DNA from: Aquificaceae bacterium
GTDB lineage: Bacteria; Aquificota; Aquificia; Aquificales; Aquificaceae
Reading direction: 5' to 3'
NCBI GenBank assembly: GCA_015490105.1
Contig: WFYK01000158.1
Span: 1 to 12,755 of the forward strand
Length of the DNA stretch: 12,755 nucleotides
Below are positions 1-5,730 of the stretch, piece by piece; within the stretch, counting starts at the first letter, position 1; each line of letters begins with the position of its first letter. The notes under the pieces are model-generated. The model did no database searches. It worked only from the letters and a program-made list of their open reading frames with translations, and was not told the DNA's origin. Both the position numbers and the translations under genes were made by a program.

Positions 1-49
1 TAAGGAGCTTGCGTTTTTCTTGAGGAGAGATTTTTTCTTTTGTTGCCAT
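1..49 (-). CDS. 5' end of an unidentified gene (cut by window edge)
   Basis: Read on the minus strand from the ATG at 49-47, the frame stays open to the window edge and gives about 16 residues, beginning MATKEKISPQEKRKLL. The peptide is polar and Lys/Glu-rich, with no signal peptide or membrane segment, so the product is probably cytoplasmic. I cannot assign a family. Support for a real gene is indirect: it diverges from the KaiC-like gene with a 21-base gap, and the shared AT-rich box at 55-63 sits 7-8 bases from both start codons, as at two other divergent gaps in this window. There is no clear Shine-Dalgarno sequence. It could be a chance open frame, because only 49 bases are visible. Confidence 0.45.
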   Translation of the reverse strand, partial: MATKEKISPQEKRKLL

Positions 50-70
50 CAACCTATATAATACTTTTGG
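50..70. promoter_or_regulatory. Predicted bidirectional leaderless promoter 1
   Basis: This 21-base gap lies between two divergent start codons. TATATAATA (55-63) sits near its centre. On the plus strand it contains a perfect TATAAT (57-62), eight bases before the ATG at 71. On the minus strand it reads TATTAT (63-58), eight bases before the ATG at 49. A bacterial -10 box normally starts transcription about seven bases downstream, so both transcripts would begin at or next to the start codon. I see no convincing -35 box at normal spacing in either direction. The promoter is inferred; only the base pattern is seen. Confidence 0.5.
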
Positions 71-928
71 ATGAAGGAGGATCAAGACAAGCCTAAAGTA
101 ATTGAAGAGAGCATATGGCTCGCTGGGGAGGCGGTAAAAAAAGCACCTAAGCTTAGGGGAGTCCCTACGGGCGTTGAGGGATTGGACGAACTCTTCTTTC
201 ACGCACAGGTTGAAGAAGGCAAGGTGGTAAAAAAACCTCTCGGAGGCATCCCTGAATACTCGGTAGTGAACATAACGGGAGTATCGGATACGGGAAAATC
301 TTTGATGGTAGAACAATACACCCTAAAGCAAGCTTCCAGGGGGGAGAGGGTAGCTTTTATAACCGTAGAGAGTCCCGCCCCCTTCGTTACCGCAGGTTTG
401 AGAGAAAGGGCGGTTGCCATGGGGATTAACTTTGAGGAGGTAGAGGACAACATAGTCTTGATAGACGCTGCGAGCCATGCAACACTCAGAGAAAATATAC
501 CCAACCTGCTTGCTACCTTAGCCCATGTTATAAAAACATACAAGGTTCGCCACACGGTTATAGACTCTATAACCGGCCTTTACGAAGCAAGGGAGATGAT
601 GGCAAGAACGGTAGTCAGACAGCTCTTCAACTTCATGAAAAAGTGGTATCAAACAGCCCTTTTTGTTTCCCAAAAAAGGAGTGGCCACGAGGAGCTTTCC
701 GCGGAAGCTGCCGGGGGTTACGCGGTCAGCCATATAGTAGATTGCACCATGGTCTTAGCGAAGGAACTGATTACCTCCAAATTCCAAGCGAGCCTTTACA
801 AAAAGTCTATAGGTGATGTTGTTAGACTCTTTAGGATAGACGGCTGTCGTCTATGCGGACACGATACGCGAACTCACTTCCTCGAAATAACGGAAACAGG
901 TTTGGTCAGGATCGGAGAGCCTCTTTGA
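71..928 (+). CDS. KaiC-like RecA-fold ATPase with C-terminal Cys pair
   Basis: A 285-residue single-domain ATPase of the KaiC/RadA-like group (COG0467 type). Walker A is GVSDTGKS (residues 70-77), followed by a strand ending FITVES, where KaiC usually has two adjacent Glu and this protein has one (E100). Walker B is HTVIDS (161-166). Near the C-terminus CRLCGHDTRTH (259-269) offers two Cys and two His that could bind a metal. There is no signal peptide or membrane segment. Stand-alone KaiC-like proteins are common in archaea and thermophilic bacteria and mostly have no known partner; the circadian KaiA/KaiB genes are not nearby. The ATG at 71 has no upstream Shine-Dalgarno but follows a perfect TATAAT by eight bases, so the mRNA is probably leaderless. 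An AAGGAGG at 74-80 lies inside codons 2-4 with no usable start after it. The last 23 bases overlap the end of carA. The family call is firm, the function unknown. Confidence 0.88.
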   Translation: MKEDQDKPKVIEESIWLAGEAVKKAPKLRGVPTGVEGLDELFFHAQVEEGKVVKKPLGGIPEYSVVNITGVSDTGKSLMVEQYTLKQASRGERVAFITVESPAPFVTAGLRERAVAMGINFEEVEDNIVLIDAASHATLRENIPNLLATLAHVIKTYKVRHTVIDSITGLYEAREMMARTVVRQLFNFMKKWYQTALFVSQKRSGHEELSAEAAGGYAVSHIVDCTMVLAKELITSKFQASLYKKSIGDVVRLFRIDGCRLCGHDTRTHFLEITETGLVRIGEPL

Positions 929-2024
929 CAAATTCTTCAAACAGATAATACGAATCGTGGGGACCGGGAGAGTTTTCCGGATGGTATTGAACAGCGAAAA
1001 CGGGAAGGTGTTTGTGCCTTATGCCTTCCACGGTTGAATCCAGCAGATTTATGTGGGTCACTTCCACTTCTGGAGGGAGTGTATCCGGATCTATGGCGAA
1101 GTTATGGTTTTGTGCGGTTATCTCTATCTTTCCAGTCCTTAAATCTTTTACAGGGTGATTCCCTCCGTGGTGGCCGAACTTAAGTTTGTAAGTTTTACCT
1201 CCCAGGGCAAGACCTATTATTTGACAACCCAAGCATATTCCGAAGATGGGCTTTTTTCCCAAAAGGTTTCTGACCAGCCTTATGCCTTCCAAAACCCTTT
1301 CCGGATCACCGGGACCGTTGGATAGGAATACCGCGTCCGGGTTCAGCTTCTTTACAGTGTTTAACGTATCTACAGGAGGTATAACCACAATCTTAGCACC
1401 CGCGTGCGTCAGCCTCCTGAGTATGTTGAACTTGACTCCGAAGTCCACCACCGCTATGAGAGGTTTGTCCCTTTTGAGATCTTTGAAACCCTCTTTCAGA
1501 TCCCAAGGACCTTGGTGCCAGTAGTAGATCTCACTTGTTGAAACCTCCGAAACCAAATCCTGCTGGGAAATGTCTGGGATCTGACGGGCCTTTTGAACCG
1601 CTCTCACAGGGTCTAAATTCTCCGTAGAGATAAAGCCCCTGATGACACCCTTTTCGCGTATTCTCTTGACTAAAGCCCTTGTGTCTATACCCTCTATCGC
1701 AACTATACCTTTGGATCTTAAATATTCACCTAAAGAGGTTTTAGATCTCCAATTAGAGTAGTAAGAGAAAGCTTCCTTTACCACGAAGCCTCTCACGTGA
1801 ACCTCTTTTGACTCTACGTCTTCGTCGTTGACCCCGTAGTTTCCTATTTGGGTATAGGTCATTACAACTATCTGGCCCCGGTAGGAAGGATCCGTAAGGA
1901 TCTCTTGGTAGCCGGTCATGGAGGTGTTAAAGATAAGTTCTCCCCCAGTTTCTCCTTCCGCACCAAAGGATCTGCCTACAAAGTATGTCCCATCCTCTAA
2001 GGCGAGTATAGCTTCTTTGAACAT
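906..2024 (-). CDS. carA: Carbamoyl-phosphate synthase small (glutaminase) subunit
   Basis: CarA hydrolyses glutamine and passes ammonia to the large subunit CarB, which makes carbamoyl phosphate for pyrimidines and arginine. At 372 residues it is full length. The N-terminal CarA-specific domain shows LALEDGTYFVG (7-17) and FNTSMTGYQEILTDPSY (32-48). The class I glutamine amidotransferase domain has NGPGDPE (236-242), the nucleophile C264 in FGICLGCQ (261-268), HHGGNHPV (285-292), and the catalytic pair H348 and E350 in QYHPE. I chose the ATG at 2024 because its N-terminus lines up with known CarA proteins; it follows the upstream TGA after one base. A TTG at 2036 in the same frame, overlapping the upstream gene, would add four residues; a GGGAGGAA lies about 15 bases before it. 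It is the last gene of a three-gene operon. carB is not in the window, which fits the scattered biosynthetic genes of Aquificales. Confidence 0.95.
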   Translation of the reverse strand: MFKEAILALEDGTYFVGRSFGAEGETGGELIFNTSMTGYQEILTDPSYRGQIVVMTYTQIGNYGVNDEDVESKEVHVRGFVVKEAFSYYSNWRSKTSLGEYLRSKGIVAIEGIDTRALVKRIREKGVIRGFISTENLDPVRAVQKARQIPDISQQDLVSEVSTSEIYYWHQGPWDLKEGFKDLKRDKPLIAVVDFGVKFNILRRLTHAGAKIVVIPPVDTLNTVKKLNPDAVFLSNGPGDPERVLEGIRLVRNLLGKKPIFGICLGCQIIGLALGGKTYKLKFGHHGGNHPVKDLRTGKIEITAQNHNFAIDPDTLPPEVEVTHINLLDSTVEGIRHKHLPVFAVQYHPENSPGPHDSYYLFEEFVKEALRS

Positions 2025-2025
2025 C

Positions 2026-2445
2026 TCAGTAGCCAAAAATTTCTACAGGTTCCTCCCTGAATTTGCCCTCTATCAGCTCCCAGCTTCTAAAAGAAACCGC
2101 CTTACCCTTTTGAACGGAAACTATTATGTAAGAAAAGCCCTCAAAGGCCCTCTCTTCGTCAAATTGGGAAGGTCTGTCTGGATGATCGGGATGGGAGTGG
2201 TAAACGCCTACGATCTCCAAACCGAACTCCCTCGCTTTGTCTTCCGCCTTCATATAATCCTTCGGATCTATTTCGTATCGATCGTTCTTTCGATCAGGGT
2301 TGGCGTTGGGAGTCTCATAAGCTCCGAACGCTATTCTGACGTCCCCCTGAATTTTACCCAAAAGAAGCCCGCAAGTTTCGTATGGGTAATCCCTTTCCGC
2401 TTGGGAGAGGATCTTGTCTAAGGCCCTCTTCCTTATTTTGAGCAT
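2026..2445 (-). CDS. JAMM/MPN+ metalloprotease (bacterial Mec/RadC-fold type)
   Basis: A 139-residue single-domain zinc peptidase of the JAMM (Mov34/MPN/PAD-1) family with every zinc-site and catalytic residue present: E23 in YETCGLLLG, then H83-S-H85-P, S93 and D96, matching H-x-H-x7-S-x2-D exactly. Bacterial JAMM proteins of this size, such as Mec of actinobacteria, trim the C-terminus of ubiquitin-like sulfur carriers (CysO, ThiS or MoaD type). That substrate class is the best guess, but no such carrier or cysteine synthase gene is in this window, so the target is unknown. It is cytoplasmic, with no signal peptide. Its ATG shares one base with the TGA of the CoA-binding gene upstream, and its own TGA lies one base before the carA ATG, so all three are probably translated in a coupled way. 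Confidence 0.9.
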   Translation of the reverse strand: MLKIRKRALDKILSQAERDYPYETCGLLLGKIQGDVRIAFGAYETPNANPDRKNDRYEIDPKDYMKAEDKAREFGLEIVGVYHSHPDHPDRPSQFDEERAFEGFSYIIVSVQKGKAVSFRSWELIEGKFREEPVEIFGY

Positions 2446-2855
2446 CAGAGGTATCCCGCTTCTACCCCTATGCAGGCTTCGTAGACAAACTTTATCTTAT
2501 CCTTGTATTTTTCTATCACCTCGTAGTTCTCCGCTCCCGGTTGGAACCACACGACTTTAGCCCCTACTTCTATGGCCTCCTTTACTATCGGCTCCGCGTG
2601 GGCGGGGTTTCTGAAAACGTTGACTATATCTATAGGTTCGGGGACGTCTTTGAGAGATTCGAGGACCTTTATACCGAATATTTCCTGTCCCGCATAACGG
2701 GGGTTTATGAGGTAGACCTTGTGCTTTCCTTTCTTGATCACCTTTTCGGTGGTGTAATAAGAAGGCCTTTCGGGTTTTGGAGATATGCCGACAACAGCTA
2801 CCACCTTAGCTTCTTTGAGAGCTTCAAGGGCATCGTCCTTGTGCTGAACTTCCAT
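2445..2855 (-). CDS. CoA-binding domain protein (YccU family)
   Basis: A 136-residue protein made of one CoA-binding Rossmann domain (CoA_binding_2). Family marks are VVAVVGISPKPERPSYY (18-34), the end of strand two at INPRY (50-54), DIVNVFRNP (76-84), VVWFQPGAEN (101-110) and a conserved Cys followed by Glu near the end (C128, E132). The fold matches the nucleotide-binding domain of succinyl-CoA synthetase, but these stand-alone proteins have no proven reaction. A role as a CoA or nucleotide sensor, or in CoA protection, is conjecture. First gene of the operon with the JAMM protease and carA, joined by a one-base TGATG overlap. The ATG at 2855 has no Shine-Dalgarno and follows a TAATAT box by seven bases, so it is probably leaderless. 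The opposite strand is free of stops through this gene, by chance. Confidence 0.9.
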   Translation of the reverse strand: MEVQHKDDALEALKEAKVVAVVGISPKPERPSYYTTEKVIKKGKHKVYLINPRYAGQEIFGIKVLESLKDVPEPIDIVNVFRNPAHAEPIVKEAIEVGAKVVWFQPGAENYEVIEKYKDKIKFVYEACIGVEAGYL

Positions 2856-2873
2856 GTTGATAATATTAGCACA
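2856..2873. promoter_or_regulatory. Predicted bidirectional leaderless promoter 2
   Basis: Only 18 bases separate the ATG of the CoA-binding gene (minus) from the GTG of waaA (plus). Their exact centre is TAATATTA (2861-2868), a perfect palindrome with five bases on each side. Read either way it gives TAATAT seven bases before the start codon. A weak -35 candidate for waaA is TTGTGC (2839-2844) with a 16-base spacer; I see none for the other direction. Both mRNAs are predicted to lack a leader. This is inferred from spacing and symmetry. Confidence 0.5.
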
Positions 2874-3965
2874 GTGTGGGATCTAAAAAGTAGGATCTTT
2901 CCGAATCCGAGAGTAAATACCACCAAGCCCGTTCTGTGGGTTCACTGTGCCAGCGTAGGCGAGTTCAACACCTTCAGGCCATTGATCGACTATCTCAGAG
3001 AGGATTTCTTCATAACCCTAACTTACTTTTCTCCCAGGGCCAAGGAATATATGCTCAGGAACAGATCTCAAGTGGACGCTCTGTTTCCTCTGCCCTTGGA
3101 TCTTCCCTTCAGCGTAAGGAGATTCGAAGAGATTTTAAAGCCGAAGGCCCTTATAGTTGTTGAGAGAGAGCTGTGGCCGATTTTGATCTCAAAGGTAAGG
3201 GCAAAAAAGATCCTTCTAAACGCATACGCAAAAGGCAGTTTCTTAGAAAACCGCCTTATGAAACACTTTCACTTAGTAATAGCGAGGACGAAAGCGGACG
3301 CACAGGTTTTTCTTCGGGAAGGGGCTAAAAACGTTGTAGTTTGCGGGAACCTGAAGGTGGTTCAAGACACGAGCGTCCCTGCGGTAGAAGTGCCACGGCC
3401 CTTCGGAAAGAAGATCTTCGTTGCGGGTAGCGTAAGGCCGGGGGAGGAAGAGGTAATACTTAGTGCTTTCCTCTGGTTGAGAAATGATATAAAGGAGGTT
3501 TCTTTGGTTGTAGCTCCCAGACATATAAAGGAGTGTAATAGGGTCTTAGAGTTTTTCAAAAAGGCCTTCACGAGGGTGTATTTGAAAAGTGAAGCTAAAG
3601 AAGGCTGGGACGTTCTTGTTGTAGATACACTCGGAGAGCTGAGGGGATTCTACGCTATGGGTAACGTCGCTTTTGTAGGGGGGACCTTCGTTAAAGTGGG
3701 AGGCCACAACCTTATGGAACCCGCACTTTTGGGAAAGCCCGTATTGTTCGGCCCTTATACGCACAAGGTAAAAGACATGGAGGAGATTCTCAAAAGGGTA
3801 GGTATGGGTTTTAAAGTTTTAAACGCTTGGGATCTATACGTTAAGACGAGGGATCTTCTAACGAAAGGCTTTGAACCAAAAGGAGATCTAAAAGCTTTGG
3901 CAAACAAGGTCAAGGACTGTTATCTTTCAACCTTAAAAAGCTCCCTTATAGAGGACTCTATCTGA
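2874..3965 (+). CDS. waaA: 3-deoxy-D-manno-octulosonate (Kdo) transferase
   Basis: WaaA moves Kdo from CMP-Kdo to lipid A precursor at the inner face of the cytoplasmic membrane, starting the LPS core. The 363-residue protein resembles A. aeolicus WaaA as I recall it. The N-terminal GT-B domain has WVHCASVGEFNTFRPL (22-37), with E30 matching the proposed catalytic base, LTYFSPRAKEY (49-59) and VVEREL (95-100). The C-terminal CMP-binding domain has VAPRH (213-217), FVGGTFVKVGGHNLMEPA (267-284) and FGPYTHK (292-298). It lacks the N-terminal membrane segment of the E. coli enzyme. A. aeolicus WaaA is reported to add a single Kdo, so the same is likely here. I chose the GTG at 2874 by that alignment. 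The open frame runs much further upstream, but only as the antisense of the CoA-binding gene. The end overlaps the phosphatase-fold gene by 46 bases. Confidence 0.93.
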   Translation: MWDLKSRIFPNPRVNTTKPVLWVHCASVGEFNTFRPLIDYLREDFFITLTYFSPRAKEYMLRNRSQVDALFPLPLDLPFSVRRFEEILKPKALIVVERELWPILISKVRAKKILLNAYAKGSFLENRLMKHFHLVIARTKADAQVFLREGAKNVVVCGNLKVVQDTSVPAVEVPRPFGKKIFVAGSVRPGEEEVILSAFLWLRNDIKEVSLVVAPRHIKECNRVLEFFKKAFTRVYLKSEAKEGWDVLVVDTLGELRGFYAMGNVAFVGGTFVKVGGHNLMEPALLGKPVLFGPYTHKVKDMEEILKRVGMGFKVLNAWDLYVKTRDLLTKGFEPKGDLKALANKVKDCYLSTLKSSLIEDSI

Positions 3966-4321
3966 TCAAATACTTTCCTGAAAGAGTTCAGATCATCGGA
4001 AGGTTTCTCTATGTTCCAGCTTTCACGTCTTTTGTGAGAGATTACAAATTCACACTTTTCTTTTGCCTCTTCACCTATGGTAATCAGGACGTCGAGCTTC
4101 TTATAGGGTATACGTGAAAGATCCTTAGGGTAAAGGCCCCTTGTGGGGATCCCCTTCTCTTCGAGAACCTTTAGCGTCAGGGGATGAACTTCCTTTGCAG
4201 GATCTACGCCTGCGGAGAAGACCTCCGCCCGCAAACCGAGTTCGCGAAGGTATTTTTTAGCAAGAGCCTCCGCAAAAATACTCCTGACCGCGTTTCTTTC
4301 GCTCACAAAACCTATCTTCAT
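3920..4321 (-). CDS. Low-molecular-weight phosphatase/ArsC-fold protein lacking the catalytic Cys
   Basis: A 133-residue protein with the layout of LMW protein-tyrosine phosphatases and thioredoxin-type arsenate reductases: an N-terminal strand into the phosphate loop, FSAGVDP (35-41), HPLTLKVLEEKGI (46-58) and a C-terminal FRKVFDQIESSIREL helix (114-128). The loop should read C-x5-R-S. Here it is SERNAVRS (7-14): N10, R13 and S14 are kept but the nucleophile is Ser7 (codon AGC). The general-acid Asp of the usual D-P pair is Lys106 (WNIEKP, 102-107), and the first resolving Cys position of arsenate reductases is Gly83. On known chemistry this cannot be an ordinary phosphatase or arsenate reductase. 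It may bind a phosphate group or act as a regulator or decoy. The fold call is firm, the function unknown. Its ATG faces murE across a 23-base gap. Confidence 0.85.
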   Translation of the reverse strand: MKIGFVSERNAVRSIFAEALAKKYLRELGLRAEVFSAGVDPAKEVHPLTLKVLEEKGIPTRGLYPKDLSRIPYKKLDVLITIGEEAKEKCEFVISHKRRESWNIEKPSDDLNSFRKVFDQIESSIRELFKVER

Positions 4322-4344
4322 GGGAGGGGTTATATTTTAAGCGG
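4322..4344. promoter_or_regulatory. Predicted bidirectional leaderless promoter 3
   Basis: A 23-base gap between divergent start codons. TTATATTTT (4330-4338) covers its midpoint. On the plus strand TATATT (4331-4336) lies eight bases before the murE ATG. On the minus strand TATAAC (4334-4329) lies seven bases before the ATG at 4321. I see no good -35 box either way. GGGAGGGG (4322-4329) could look like a murE ribosome site, but it is 15 bases from the ATG and upstream of the predicted transcript start. Confidence 0.45.
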
Positions 4345-5730
4345 ATGATCCCGAAAGAGGGTGTAAAAGGGGTAGCCATAGACTCAAGGAAAGTCAAAAA
4401 AGACTACGTGTTCTTTGCCCTTAAAGGAACAAGGTTCGACGGCCACGACTTCGTGCAAGAGGCTCTAAAAAGAGGTGCTAAGGCGGTAGTGGTAGAAAAA
4501 GATGTTTCCGCAAACGATGGGAGAATCATCAAGGTTCCGAATACACGGGAAGCCCTTGGAGAATACTGCCACGAGTTTTTTTCAAGGCCCTCGGAAAAAC
4601 TAAAGGTCATCGGTATAACCGGGACAAACGGCAAGACAACCTCCACCTACCTAATTGAAGCTATCCTCAAAGAGGCAGGCTTTAAAGTCGGAGTCATAGG
4701 GACAATCAATTACCGCGTGGGTGAGGAGATCTTAGGGGAAGGAAGAACCACACCTGACCCTATCCTCTGGCACTCCACCTTGAAGGAGTTTCTCGACAGA
4801 GGTTCTGAATACGCAGTATGTGAAGTTTCCTCTCACGCTTTGGATCAGAAAAGAATTTGGGGAACCCGCTTTAGAGGGGTTGCCTTTACGAACCTGACCC
4901 AAGATCACCTGGACTATCACGCCGACATGGAAGACTACTTTCAAGCTAAAAGAAGACTCTTTACCGATTACAGCTATGACTTTGCTCTTGTGAATGCGGA
5001 CGATCCCTACGGAAGAAGGCTTATATCAGAGTTGGAACCCTCTAAGATACTTTCCTTCGGAAGGGAAGGAAAGCTCAAGATAAAAAACTTTCAAACTTCT
5101 TTCGAGGGCTCCATATTGGAGGTGAGCTACGAGGGGAGGAGCTTTGTTTTTAGAAGCTCCTTAGTAGGTGACTTTCAAGCTTACAATTTGGGTCTTGCTA
5201 TAGCTTTTGCCTTGAAGGAAGGCATAAGTCCGGAAGTTGTAAAGAGAGCACTTTTGAAGGTCCGCGTCCCCGGAAGGTTAGAAGTCCTCAGATCCGCAAA
5301 AGGGTTCAATGCGGTCGTAGATTACGCTCACACACCCGACGCGGTGGAAAAAGCCCTAAAAACCTTAAGGTCCCTTACGTCGGGAAGACTCATAGCGGTG
5401 TTCGGGGCCGGCGGAGACAGAGACAGGACTAAAAGACCACTTATGGGCAGATCCGCTGAGCGGTGGGCGGATCTTTTAGTGATAACCTCCGACAATCCGA
5501 GGAGCGAAGATCCCCTCAAGATAATAGAGGACATCCTTCAGGGAGTGGAAGATAAAGAAAAAGTGGTGGTGGAGCCCGACAGACGAAAAGCCATAGAAAC
5601 CGCTCTGAAGATGGCTGAGGAGGGAGATACGGTTGCAATCTTAGGAAAGGGTCACGAAACCTATCAAGAGATAAAGGGCAGGAAGATACCCTTCAGCGAC
5701 GTTGAGGTGGTGAAAGAGTTTCTCAAGTAG
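4345..5730 (+). CDS. murE: UDP-MurNAc-L-Ala-D-Glu:meso-diaminopimelate ligase
   Basis: MurE adds the third amino acid of the peptidoglycan stem in the cytoplasm, using ATP. The 461-residue protein has all three Mur ligase domains: the UDP-binding N-domain (DSRKV 13-17, FFALKGTRFDGH 23-34), the central ATPase with TGTNGKTT (92-99), DHLDYH (187-192) and the lysine expected to be carbamylated (K202 in FQAKRRLF), and the C-domain with DYAHTP (326-331), FGAGGDRDRTKRP (353-365) and GKGHETYQ (434-441). DNPR at 383-386, within SDNPRSEDP, is the signature of the meso-diaminopimelate type rather than the lysine type. The N-terminus is roughly 20 residues shorter than in E. coli MurE, but no start codon lies upstream in frame. 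Probably leaderless, with no ribosome site at normal spacing. It stands alone, away from other mur genes, and its last eight bases overlap the end of secA. Confidence 0.96.
   Translation: MIPKEGVKGVAIDSRKVKKDYVFFALKGTRFDGHDFVQEALKRGAKAVVVEKDVSANDGRIIKVPNTREALGEYCHEFFSRPSEKLKVIGITGTNGKTTSTYLIEAILKEAGFKVGVIGTINYRVGEEILGEGRTTPDPILWHSTLKEFLDRGSEYAVCEVSSHALDQKRIWGTRFRGVAFTNLTQDHLDYHADMEDYFQAKRRLFTDYSYDFALVNADDPYGRRLISELEPSKILSFGREGKLKIKNFQTSFEGSILEVSYEGRSFVFRSSLVGDFQAYNLGLAIAFALKEGISPEVVKRALLKVRVPGRLEVLRSAKGFNAVVDYAHTPDAVEKALKTLRSLTSGRLIAVFGAGGDRDRTKRPLMGRSAERWADLLVITSDNPRSEDPLKIIEDILQGVEDKEKVVVEPDRRKAIETALKMAEEGDTVAILGKGHETYQEIKGRKIPFSDVEVVKEFLK

Noticed and set aside
74..80. AAGGAGG just after the start codon of the KaiC-like gene, as a ribosome site for a later start.
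   Set aside because: No ATG, GTG or TTG follows in frame at usable distance; it encodes residues 2-4.
1918..2421. A 167-residue plus-strand open frame opposite carA and the JAMM gene.
   Set aside because: It is a shadow of two well-recognised minus-strand genes and has no ribosome site or family motif.
2541..2873. An upstream in-frame extension of waaA, giving a 474-residue protein from an ATG at 2541.
   Set aside because: It lies entirely opposite the well-supported CoA-binding gene, and known WaaA proteins start where the GTG at 2874 would place this one.
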